This document shows positions 1 through 7,192 of a stretch of DNA of 7,192 bases, one piece after another (positions within the stretch are counted from its first letter, which is position 1; every line of letters starts with the position of its first letter). Position numbers and translations under genes: made by a program. The stretch lies in assembly GCA_026392265.1 (NCBI GenBank), contig JAPLCL010000373.1:1-7192 (forward strand). Direction: 5' to 3'. This DNA is from Actinomycetota bacterium. Lineage in GTDB: Bacteria > Actinomycetota > Thermoleophilia > UBA2241. Under the pieces are notes generated by a model. It saw only the letters and a program-made list of their open reading frames with translations. It made no database searches and was not told the origin of the DNA.

Positions 1-150
1 ACCGACATAGCGGTGACGCGCCTCGTCGGCCGCGGCCCACAGGGCCTCGAGTCGCGCCTCGTCGGTCTCGCGCAGCCAATGCTCGACGGTGTCGCTGGTG
101 AGCGCGTCTGCCACGCCGAGCGCCGGGGCTGCCTGCGGCCGCCCGGCCAT
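1..150 (-). CDS. hydE: [FeFe] hydrogenase H-cluster maturase HydE, N-terminal fragment (3'-partial)
   Basis: The first 50 codons of a gene that runs off the left edge, starting with ATG at 150-148 in a TGATG overlap with the hydF stop. The peptide contains LRETDEARLEALW and then AAADEARHRYVG. It aligns by eye with the N-terminal helices of HydE (compare Thermotoga HydE, ALFKLADEIRRKYVG). About 36 residues precede this block, as in Thermotoga HydE, which supports the start. HydE is a radical-SAM enzyme that acts on the HydG-made iron synthon during H-cluster assembly; its CX3CX2C motif would fall beyond the window. No Shine-Dalgarno is visible upstream, so translation probably depends on reinitiation after hydF. 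An alternative is GTG at codon 13. Position next to hydF and hydG strongly supports the call, although the catalytic domain is not seen. Confidence 0.9.
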   Translation of the reverse strand, partial: MAGRPQAAPALGVADALTSDTVEHWLRETDEARLEALWAAADEARHRYVG

Positions 151-1457
151 CAGCAGAGGTCGTCGACGGCCGCGTCCGGGGGCAGGCCGGCGGTCACCGG
201 CTCCGCCGGTGCGTGCCCGGCGCGCCGCGCCTGCGCGGCCCGCATGGCCTCGAGCGCGGCCGGGAAAGGCTGCAGCGCGCGCTCGAAGATCCCCAGGCTG
301 AAGGCGATCACGAGGCCGTAGTTGGTGATCGGCACGCCCTGCTGCCGGCAGCGCAGGATGCGGCCCAGCATGGCGCGGCGGTTGAAGGTGCAGGCGCCGC
401 AGTGGATCACGAGGTCCCAGCGCGAGAGGTCGTCGGGAAAGTCGTGGCCCTGCATGTGCTCGATGTTCAGCTTGCCGCCCACGTACTGCGTGAGCCAGCG
501 CGGGATCTTGACGCGGCCGATGTCCTCGGCGATGGGGTGGTGGCTGCAGGCCTCGGCAATGAGGATGCGGGCGCCGCTCTTGAGGTCGTCGACGGCGAGG
601 GTGCCTTCCACCTGGCTGGTGAGGTCGCCCTTGAAGCGGCTGAAGAGGATGCTGAAGCTCGTCAGCGGCACGTCGGGCGGCGTGTCGGCGGCCACCTTGA
701 GGAAGGCCTGGGAGTCGGTGACCACCAGCTTGGGTGGTCGCTTGAGCCTGTCGATAGCGTTCTTGAGCTCGCGCTCCTTGACGACCAGCGCCATGGCGTC
801 GCTGTCCATGAGGTCGCGGATGCTCTGCACCTGCGGCAGGATGAGCCGGCCGCGCGGCGCCTCCTTGTCGATGGGTACCACGAGCACGGCGAGGTCGCCC
901 GAGTTCACGAGGTCGCCGAGGATCGTGGGATTGTCGATGAAATCGGGTGGCGCCGCATCGAGCAGCGCCTGGCGAAAGTCAAGTACGCCGCGGCCTTCGC
1001 TGGCGGCGGTCAGCACGGGCGTGATCTTGAGGTCCTGCAGGCGCTTGACCGGCGCCGGTTTGCTCACCAGGTCGGACTTGTTGAAGACGACCACGACCGG
1101 CGCCTTGCGCTCCAGAAACTCGTCGAGGATGCCGTCCTCGTACTCGCCCCAGCTACCGGCCTCGGTGACGAGGACGCCCAGGTCGGTGCGGTCGAAGACC
1201 TGCGTCGTCTTCTTTGCGCGCAGCTCGCCGAGCACGCCGACGTCGTCGATGCCGGCAGTGTCGATGAACAGCACGGGGCCGAGCGGCAGCAGCTCCATGG
1301 GCTTTTCCACCGGGTCGGTGGTGGTGCCGGCGAAGTCGCTGACGATGCTCACGTCCTGGCGCGTGATCGCGTTGAGCAGGCTGCTCTTGCCCACGTTGCG
1401 GCGTCCGAAGATGCCGATGTGGAGGCGCATGCCGCGCGGTGCGTCCGTGAGACCCAT
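150..1457 (-). CDS. hydF: [FeFe] hydrogenase maturation GTPase HydF
   Basis: GTPase and Fe-S scaffold that carries the diiron subcluster precursor made with HydE and HydG and transfers it to apo-HydA. It has 435 residues in three parts. The N-terminal GTPase domain has the P-loop GRRNVGKSS (18-26), switch region SDFAGTTTDPV (40-50), DTAGIDD (66-72) and NKSDL (126-130). A middle dimerisation domain follows. The C-terminal cluster domain has C304-S-H306 and HCGAC (H352, C353, C356), the CxH...HCxxC pattern that binds a [4Fe-4S] cluster. After the usual GIFERALQPFPAAL end, about 30 extra Ala/Pro/Arg-rich residues follow and finish in DDLC; the tail is longer than I expect for the family and probably disordered. 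The gene starts 2 nt after the lyase stop and ends at TGA (152-150), whose last base begins the hydE ATG. Confidence 0.97.
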   Translation of the reverse strand: MGLTDAPRGMRLHIGIFGRRNVGKSSLLNAITRQDVSIVSDFAGTTTDPVEKPMELLPLGPVLFIDTAGIDDVGVLGELRAKKTTQVFDRTDLGVLVTEAGSWGEYEDGILDEFLERKAPVVVVFNKSDLVSKPAPVKRLQDLKITPVLTAASEGRGVLDFRQALLDAAPPDFIDNPTILGDLVNSGDLAVLVVPIDKEAPRGRLILPQVQSIRDLMDSDAMALVVKERELKNAIDRLKRPPKLVVTDSQAFLKVAADTPPDVPLTSFSILFSRFKGDLTSQVEGTLAVDDLKSGARILIAEACSHHPIAEDIGRVKIPRWLTQYVGGKLNIEHMQGHDFPDDLSRWDLVIHCGACTFNRRAMLGRILRCRQQGVPITNYGLVIAFSLGIFERALQPFPAALEAMRAAQARRAGHAPAEPVTAGLPPDAAVDDLC

Positions 1458-1459
1458 CT

Positions 1460-2890
<1,431 letters not shown>

Positions 2891-2902
2891 GGGTAGGTCC
2901 TT
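2891..2902 (-). promoter_or_regulatory. Ribosome binding site deciding the lyase GTG start
   Basis: AAGGA at 2902-2898 overlaps the TAA stop of the TM1266-like gene and lies 7 nt before GTG at 2890-2888. The alternatives are weaker: TTG at 2911 has no good site and would overlap the previous gene, and ATG at 2878 sits 19 nt from this site. Confidence 0.65.
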
Positions 2903-3161
2903 AGTGGCCAAAGACCATCTTCTGGACCTGCACGCCCTCGACCGCGTTGAGCTTGGCCATCATCGCCGACGCCTCATCGTCTGAGCCGAAGAACTCGATG
3001 AGCACCACGCCGCTCGGCGAGCAGACGTTGGCGTCCACGTCGTGCAGGCCGACGCGCGTCTTGATGTTGCAGCCGTACTCGGTGAAGACCTTCTGCACGT
3101 CGACCGCGTTCTTCAGCCGGTCGCTGACGTGGATGCCCAGGATGATGTGGTCGTCGTTCAC
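2901..3161 (-). CDS. TM1266-like putative iron-only hydrogenase system regulator
   Basis: A small 86-residue protein of the family named for Thermotoga TM1266, found in [FeFe] hydrogenase maturation clusters and annotated as a putative regulator of that system. The recognisable core is TRVGLHDVDANVCSPSG at about residues 35-51. Before it is a strand-helix unit (IILGIHVSDR, then KNAVDVQKVFTEYG) and after it a second one (VVLIEFFG, then DDEASAMMAKLNAVEGVQVQKMVF). This beta-alpha-beta repeat fits the ACT/NikR-C-like ferredoxin fold I recall for TM1266. It lacks a DNA-binding domain, so direct repression would need a partner; a small-molecule or metal-sensing role, or a maturation accessory role, is equally possible. 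The start is GTG with a good ribosome binding site. The TAA stop sits only 10 nt before the lyase start. The family call is good; the function is unproven. Confidence 0.85.
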   Translation of the reverse strand: MNDDHIILGIHVSDRLKNAVDVQKVFTEYGCNIKTRVGLHDVDANVCSPSGVVLIEFFGSDDEASAMMAKLNAVEGVQVQKMVFGH

Positions 3162-3173
3162 GTGGAGTCCTCT
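3162..3173 (-). promoter_or_regulatory. Ribosome binding site deciding a GTG start
   Basis: AGAGGA at 3173-3168 lies 6 nt before the GTG at 3161-3159 of the TM1266-like gene. No in-frame ATG fits the family N-terminus, so this site supports the GTG start. Confidence 0.7.
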
Positions 3174-3192
3174 CTCGTCGCGCTTGGGGGTC

Positions 3193-4596
3193 TCAGCAGA
3201 GTACGTCGCGCCCGCCGGCGCGGACCTGGTCGAGCATCTTCTCGGTGTGCGCCCGGCGCACCTCGTCCATCTCGCCGACCTTGCGGGTGATGAGCTCGTC
3301 GCCCACGGCGCGTGTCTCTTCGCCGGCGTAGTCGATGAGGTACTCGAGGAAGGTCGCGAGGGCGTTGGGGTCGCAGTGGTGCTTGATGTCGCCGGGCTTG
3401 GCGAGGTCCATGAAGTCCATGCCGGTGCGGCCGAGGCGGTAGCAGGCCGTGCAGAAGGACGGCACGTAGCCGAGGTCGGCGACGTCGCGGATGACTTCGT
3501 CCAGGCCGCGGTGGTCGCCGAGCTGGAACTGCGCCGTATCGAACTTCTCGTCCTCTGCGTAGCCGCCGGGGTTGGTACGGCTGCCGGCGGAGATCTGGCT
3601 GACGCCGAGGGCGAAGGTCTCGCGACGGATGTTGGCCGTCTCGCGGGTGCTCATGATCATGCCGGTGTACGGCACGGCGAGGCGCACGATGGCGACGAGC
3701 TTGCGGAAGTCGACGTCGCTCACCGGGTACGGCGGCTCGTGGGCGATGTCGCTGCCGAAGGCCGGCTCGAGGCGCGGCATACTGATGGTGTGCGGGCCGA
3801 CGCCGTAGGCCCGCTCCAGCTCGCGCACGTGCTGCATGAGGGCCAGCACCTCGAAACGCCAGTCGAAGAGGCCGAAGAGCACACCGATACCGACGTCGTC
3901 GATGCCGGCCTCCATGGCGCGATGCATGCCGGTGACGCGCCAGTCGTAGTTCTTCTTCTTGCCGCCCACGTGCACGTCGGCGTAGGTCTGGCGGTGATAG
4001 GTCTCCTGGAAGAGCTGATAGGTGCCGATGCCGGTGCCCTTGAGGTTCTTGAACTCAGTGATGGTGAGCGGCGCCACATTGACGTTGACGCGGCGGATCT
4101 CGCCGTTGCCGCGCTTGACCTCGTAGATCGTGGCGATCGAGTCGAGCACGTAGCCGAAGCCTTGCTTGGGGTACGACTCGCCGGCGACCAGGAGGACGCG
4201 CTTGTGGCCCTGGTCGACGAGCAGCTCGACCTCCTGGCGGATCTCCGCCTGCGTGAGGGCGCGCCGCTTGAGCTCGGTGTTCTTCACGCGGAAGGCGCAG
4301 TACAGGCAGTCGTTGTTGCAGAGGTTGGACACGTAGAGAGGCGCGAAGAGCACGAGGCGCGCGCCGTAGATGGCGTCCTTGACATCGCGCGCCGCGGCGA
4401 ACAGCTCACCGAGGAGCACGGGGTCGCTGACCGAGCTGAGCACGGCGACCTCGTCCATCTCCAGGCCGTTGAGCTCGCGCGCCTTGGCGAGGATCTCGCG
4501 AACGCGGCCCGCGTCCTTGGTGGCGGCCGCGCCCAGGGCGTCGTCGATCGCCGTTTCGTCGATGAACGTGCCCTCTTCTATCACTCCCGCTGTCAT
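3193..4596 (-). CDS. hydG: [FeFe] hydrogenase H-cluster maturase HydG (tyrosine lyase, radical SAM)
   Basis: Radical-SAM tyrosine lyase that splits tyrosine into p-cresol and dehydroglycine and converts the latter to CO and cyanide, yielding the Fe(CO)2(CN) synthon for the H-cluster. The 467-residue protein has the radical-SAM triad CNNDCLYC (C93, C97, C100; CX3CX2C). It also has the HydG-specific C-terminal CX2CX22C motif (C382, C385, C408) that holds the auxiliary cluster and so separates it from the tyrosine lyase ThiH. The stretch GPHTISMPR (H269) matches the region that, as I recall, supplies the His ligand of the fifth 'dangler' iron. Length is normal for the family. The gene starts within the kinase stop (ATGA) and is followed after 31 nt by the TM1266-like gene. 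No truncation or missing key residue is seen. Confidence 0.97.
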   Translation of the reverse strand: MTAGVIEEGTFIDETAIDDALGAAATKDAGRVREILAKARELNGLEMDEVAVLSSVSDPVLLGELFAAARDVKDAIYGARLVLFAPLYVSNLCNNDCLYCAFRVKNTELKRRALTQAEIRQEVELLVDQGHKRVLLVAGESYPKQGFGYVLDSIATIYEVKRGNGEIRRVNVNVAPLTITEFKNLKGTGIGTYQLFQETYHRQTYADVHVGGKKKNYDWRVTGMHRAMEAGIDDVGIGVLFGLFDWRFEVLALMQHVRELERAYGVGPHTISMPRLEPAFGSDIAHEPPYPVSDVDFRKLVAIVRLAVPYTGMIMSTRETANIRRETFALGVSQISAGSRTNPGGYAEDEKFDTAQFQLGDHRGLDEVIRDVADLGYVPSFCTACYRLGRTGMDFMDLAKPGDIKHHCDPNALATFLEYLIDYAGEETRAVGDELITRKVGEMDEVRRAHTEKMLDQVRAGGRDVLC

Positions 4597-4609
4597 GTGC
4601 CACTCCCTC
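4593..4609 (-). promoter_or_regulatory. hydG ribosome binding site and ATGA stop/start overlap
   Basis: GAGGGAG at 4609-4603 sits 6 nt before the hydG ATG (4596-4594), inside the last codons of the kinase. The kinase TGA (4595-4593) overlaps that ATG, the arrangement typical of translational coupling. It decides the hydG start: an upstream in-frame ATG at 4674 would lie well inside the kinase gene and lacks family support. Confidence 0.8.
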
Positions 4610-5963
4610 GTTCTTCGGTCATCGGCCCCGCGCAGTCTGGCGTCGCCGGTATCTCGAAACTGAATTCTGCCCACTCGCCGCGCTTGGAGTCGGCGCTGAT
4701 GCGTCCCTTGTGAAGCTGGATGATGCGCCAGGCGCTGTACAGACCGACGCCTGTGCCGCGACGCGACTTGAGGGCCGGGTCGTCAAGGCGTGAGAACCGC
4801 CGAAACAACTTGTTCTTCTGCTCCGCGCTGAAGCCCGGCCCCAGGTTACGCACCGAGATCCTGAGCTTGGCCGCGTTGTCCTGTCGTGGCGGCGTCACTT
4901 CGGCTTTCAGCGTGATGGTCCCATCCTCGTTGCCGTACTTGACGGCGTTGTCGAGGAGGTTGACGAGGACGATGCGCAGCAGCGTGGCGTCGCAGCAGAT
5001 CAGGGGCAGAGGCGCGTGCGGCATCTCGGTCACGAGCTGGACCTGGTGGGCCTCGAGCTGAGGGGCCATCAGGGCCAGCGCCTCGCCGATGACCTGGTCG
5101 TTGATGTTCACCCGCGACGTCGGGTCCAGGGTCAGCTCGCCGCTTTCGACGCGCGCGAGGTCGAGGTACTCGTTGACGAGACCGAGGAGGTAGCGGCCCT
5201 TGCGGGCCATACCGCCCAGCTTGGTGAGCTGAGCCTCCGTGAGGTCGCCGAGGTAGCCCTGGGACATGAGCTCGGCGTCGGTGACCATGGAAGCCACCGG
5301 GCTCTTGAGCTCGTGGCTCACGAAGGCGAGCATCTCGGTGTACGCATGATTGGCTTCCTCGAGCTGCTCGATGCGCCAGGCCTTTTCGACGGCCTGGCTG
5401 AGCCGCTCGCTGATGGCCATCTGTAGCTCGATGTGATGGGGTCGATAGGCATGCGTGCGTCGCGAGCTACGGAAGATGAAGCCCACGATACGGCCCTCGA
5501 CACTCAGCGGGCAGGCGAGGTTGGAGTGCACGCCCTCTTGTATCAGGAGCCGGGTGGAGCGGCTGCGCGGATGCGCCTCGAGGTACAGATCGAGGTTGCC
5601 GATGATGCGCGGTTGCCCGGTGCGCAGGACCTCGCTCAGCGACGTCTGCCGCAGCGCCTCGGAGTAGTCTTTGCCGATGAAGAGCGGCTCGTAGTCGGCG
5701 CGGTTGTAGTAGCTCGTGACGCGTTCACCACGCTCGTCGACGAAGGCCAGACCGATGCGGTCGCAGGGGATGAGCGCCTGGGTGTGCTCGAACAGATAGT
5801 CGACGATGGCGCGCAACGAGGGTCGCGCCGCGATCTTCTGGTTGACGGTACGCAGGATCGTGCGCTCGTCACCACTGATCGGGGCGAGGGCCTGTGGGTC
5901 GCGGAACGGGTCGACAAAGTGCGCGGTCGTCGGCGCTGGAGTCTTATGAACGTGTTTGCCCAT
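4593..5963 (-). CDS. GAF-domain sensor histidine kinase (cytosolic, no linked response regulator in window)
   Basis: Two-component sensor kinase of 456 residues. A GAF-like sensor domain spans about residues 33-195. A short helix (about 190-210) leads to the dimerisation/phosphoacceptor domain with H-box FVSHELKSP (phospho-His H217), then an HATPase domain: N-box NLLDNAVKYG (335-344), G1-like NLGPGF (373-378), F-box LFRRFSRLD (386-394) and G2 GTGVGLYSAWRI (403-414). The usual G1 Asp is Asn373; I recall such N-x-GPG variants in related GAF/PAS kinases, so activity is still likely. No signal peptide or membrane segment is visible, so it should sense a cytosolic cue. ATG at 5963 is chosen because it follows GGAACGAGG and marks where the match begins; the same frame is open upstream over hydA but is not coding. 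Its TGA overlaps the hydG ATG (ATGA), placing it in the maturation operon. No receiver-domain gene is visible. Ligand and target are unknown; regulation of hydrogenase expression is inferred from position only. Confidence 0.94.
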   Translation of the reverse strand: MGKHVHKTPAPTTAHFVDPFRDPQALAPISGDERTILRTVNQKIAARPSLRAIVDYLFEHTQALIPCDRIGLAFVDERGERVTSYYNRADYEPLFIGKDYSEALRQTSLSEVLRTGQPRIIGNLDLYLEAHPRSRSTRLLIQEGVHSNLACPLSVEGRIVGFIFRSSRRTHAYRPHHIELQMAISERLSQAVEKAWRIEQLEEANHAYTEMLAFVSHELKSPVASMVTDAELMSQGYLGDLTEAQLTKLGGMARKGRYLLGLVNEYLDLARVESGELTLDPTSRVNINDQVIGEALALMAPQLEAHQVQLVTEMPHAPLPLICCDATLLRIVLVNLLDNAVKYGNEDGTITLKAEVTPPRQDNAAKLRISVRNLGPGFSAEQKNKLFRRFSRLDDPALKSRRGTGVGLYSAWRIIQLHKGRISADSKRGEWAEFSFEIPATPDCAGPMTEERGSGT

Positions 5964-6085
5964 GCACCTCGTTCCGCTGGCGGGCGCGGGCGCGCCTCGC
6001 GGATTTGTGACCCTCCGACCGCGTACTCCCAGCGGCGGCGGGGCGCTCGCCGGGCGCCCCGCCGCCGTGTCCGAACTTGTCTGCT
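5964..6085 (-). other. 122-nt hydA-kinase intergenic spacer
   Basis: This is the longest gap in the window and the only one large enough to hold regulation of the downstream genes. Besides the 14-bp hairpin, it contains a 5' leader for the kinase that is very GC-rich and has no -35/-10 pair I can defend. The purine stretch GGAACGAGG at 5975-5967 precedes the kinase ATG and is the likely ribosome binding site. A promoter inside it can be neither shown nor excluded by eye. Confidence 0.5.
6033..6067 (-). terminator. GC-rich 14-bp hairpin after hydA (putative attenuator or mRNA-stability element)
   Basis: A perfect inverted repeat begins 18 nt after the hydA stop. The arms are CGGCGGCGGGGCGC at 6033-6046 and its exact complement GCGCCCCGCCGCCG at 6054-6067, with a 7-nt loop at 6047-6053. 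No T-run follows the stem on either strand, so it is not a classical intrinsic terminator. It could act as a partial terminator, a 3' stabiliser or a processing site that sets hydA transcript above the maturation transcript. The hairpin is certain from the sequence; its role is inferred. Confidence 0.6.
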
Positions 6086-7192
6086 CTACTTCTGCGGGAT
6101 GTACTTGCCGCGCGCCGTGTACGTGGTGTGCAGGAGCTCGTGGCTCTTGTGCCCGCAGGGGCCGTCGGTGAGGAACTCGGCGTAGGTCTGCGCGACCGCC
6201 GGGTTCTCGTAGGACTTGCGCACGTCGTAGGCCTTGTCTTCGCTGTAGATGGCCCTGGCACGCGCGGCCCTGATCTCGGGGGTGGTCGGGATCGGCTGGC
6301 CGCCGCCGCCCAGGCAACCGCCCGGGCAGGCCATGAACTCGATGAAGTGGCACTGGCTGAACTTGCCGCCGGCCTTGATATCGTCCATGACGAGCTTGGC
6401 GTTGGCGGTACCGTGGGCCACAGCGACCTTGAGGGTGGCGCCGTTGAGCCACTCCCAGTCGGGCACCAGGTGCGCCAGGATCTCGGGCACCGGGCCGACC
6501 GCGGGGATGGTGATCTCGGCGTACTTGACGCCCTCAAAGCCGCGCACGGGGATGATGTCGCCGTGCTCGTAGATACTCTCGACCTTCAAGCCGGTGACCA
6601 GCTCGATGACCGTGCGCAGGGCGCTCTCCATGACGCCGCCGGTGGCGCCGAAGATGACGCCGGAGCCGGTGGCCGTGCCGAACGGGTCGTCGAAGTCGCT
6701 CTTGGGCAGGCTCGGCACATGGAGGCCGGCCTCCTTGAACATCTTGCCGAGCTCACGGGTGGTGAGCCCGAAATCGACGTCCTTGAAGCCCGAATCGTGC
6801 ATCTCGGGGCGGTTACACTCGTACTTCTTGGCCGAGCAGGGCATGAGCGCGCAGCTCACGATGTTGGCCGGGTCGAGGCCGAGCTTCTCTGCGTAGTACG
6901 TCTTGATGAGGGCGCCGAACATCTGCTGCGGGCTTTTGGCGCTCGAGGCGTTGGGCAGGTACTCGGGGTAGAAGTGCTCGAGGTACTTGACCCAGCCCGG
7001 CGAGCAGCTCGTGAACTGCGGTAGCGCAACGTCCTTGTCGCCGGTCACGAGAGCACCGTAGAGCCGCTGGATGAGCTCCGTACCCTCCTCGATGATCGTG
7101 AGGTCGGCGCTGAAGTTGGTGTCGAACACCATGTCGAAACCGGCGCGGCGAAGCGCCGTGTTCATCTCGAAGGTCACCGGCGTACCGGGCTC
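6086..7192 (-). CDS. hydA: [FeFe] hydrogenase catalytic subunit, H-cluster domain (5'-partial)
   Basis: Catalytic subunit of an [FeFe] hydrogenase, which interconverts protons and electrons with H2 at the H-cluster, normally in the cytosol. Only the C-terminal 368 residues are visible; the frame stays open to the right edge, so the start and any N-terminal Fe-S domains lie outside. All three H-cluster motifs are present: L1 TSCSPGW (about visible residues 61-67), L2 MPCSAKKYE (about 117-125) and L3 EFMACPGGCLGGGGQP (about 285-300). Proton-path residues expected from the clostridial CpI enzyme are also there: EEGTELIQR just before L1, the L1 Cys, and the Ser in SSAKSPQQ. The C-terminus carries the fused small-subunit-like tail (RKSYENP, HKSHELLHTTY). 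L1 differs from the usual TSCCPxW in having Ser for the second Cys. The sequence resembles NAD-linked or bifurcating HndD/HydA-type enzymes as I recall them, which would predict hydB/hydC-like genes upstream. The stop is TAG at 6088-6086. The family call is very secure; the subgroup is inference. Confidence 0.97.
   Translation of the reverse strand, partial: EPGTPVTFEMNTALRRAGFDMVFDTNFSADLTIIEEGTELIQRLYGALVTGDKDVALPQFTSCSPGWVKYLEHFYPEYLPNASSAKSPQQMFGALIKTYYAEKLGLDPANIVSCALMPCSAKKYECNRPEMHDSGFKDVDFGLTTRELGKMFKEAGLHVPSLPKSDFDDPFGTATGSGVIFGATGGVMESALRTVIELVTGLKVESIYEHGDIIPVRGFEGVKYAEITIPAVGPVPEILAHLVPDWEWLNGATLKVAVAHGTANAKLVMDDIKAGGKFSQCHFIEFMACPGGCLGGGGQPIPTTPEIRAARARAIYSEDKAYDVRKSYENPAVAQTYAEFLTDGPCGHKSHELLHTTYTARGKYIPQK

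Noticed and set aside
2891..2911. TTG start for the lyase at 2911
   Set aside because: It overlaps the preceding gene and has no good ribosome binding site, while GTG at 2890 has AAGGA at 7 nt and the family N-terminus begins near codon 5 of that start.
4597..4674. Upstream ATG extending HydG by 26 residues
   Set aside because: The extension overlaps the kinase coding end, lacks family support, and the ATG at 4596 has a well-spaced ribosome binding site.
2947..4713. Long plus-strand open frame (588 codons) opposite hydG and the TM1266-like gene
   Set aside because: It is antisense to clearly conserved HydG; its product is a low-complexity Ala/Val/Glu/Asp/His/Leu mix with no recognisable motif, as expected from GC-rich codon bias on the opposite strand.
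5977..6000. Second GC-rich palindromic patch (GGCGCG/CGCGCC) before the kinase
   Set aside because: Short and overlapping pairings are expected in sequence this GC-rich; no stable unique stem stands out.
5964..6452. N-terminal extension of the kinase frame upstream of ATG 5963
   Set aside because: The frame is open but passes through the hairpin and the hydA 3' end in another frame; the peptide is Arg/Gly/Pro-rich and unrelated to kinases.

Overview
This window is a single-strand gene cluster: every gene I can support lies on the minus strand and reads from right to left. The cluster encodes an [FeFe] hydrogenase and the machinery that builds its H-cluster. The organism is a high-GC (roughly two thirds by eye) anaerobe or facultative fermenter. 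Strong GC bias at third codon positions and several GTG starts fit an uncultured actinobacterial, chloroflexotal or deltaproteobacterial lineage, but nothing here fixes the taxon. The gene content (HydG, a TM1266-like small protein, an aspartase-like lyase, HydF, HydE) is the maturation set otherwise familiar from Firmicutes, Thermotogae and Bacteroidetes.

Layout in transcription order: (1) 7192-6086, the C-terminal H-cluster domain of the [FeFe] hydrogenase catalytic subunit, with its 5' end outside the window; (2) 6085-5964, a 122-nt gap holding a perfect 14-bp GC-rich hairpin; (3) 5963-4593, a soluble GAF-domain histidine kinase; (4) 4596-3193, HydG, overlapping the kinase by ATGA; (5) 3161-2901, a TM1266-like 86-residue protein; (6) 2890-1460, an aspartate ammonia-lyase family protein; (7) 1457-150, HydF, starting 2 nt after the lyase stop; (8) 150-1, the first 50 codons of HydE, overlapping the HydF stop by one base (TGATG) and running off the left edge. 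No gene on the plus strand is credible; the long plus-strand open frames are GC-rich shadows of these genes.

How they work together: HydE and HydG are radical-SAM enzymes that make the diiron precursor (HydG supplies CO/CN-bearing iron from tyrosine, HydE processes that synthon). HydF is the GTPase scaffold that carries the 2Fe subcluster and hands it to HydA. The lyase may release ammonia locally for the bridging azadithiolate amine, and the TM1266-like protein is a putative regulator or accessory factor of the same system. The kinase is the unusual member: an orphan cytosolic sensor kinase, translationally coupled to hydG, sitting between the enzyme and its maturases.

The points most worth a second look are the embedded kinase, a Glu at the substrate-binding His/Gln position of the lyase, a Cys-to-Ser difference in the hydrogenase L1 motif (TSCSPGW), and the hairpin separating hydA from the maturation genes.
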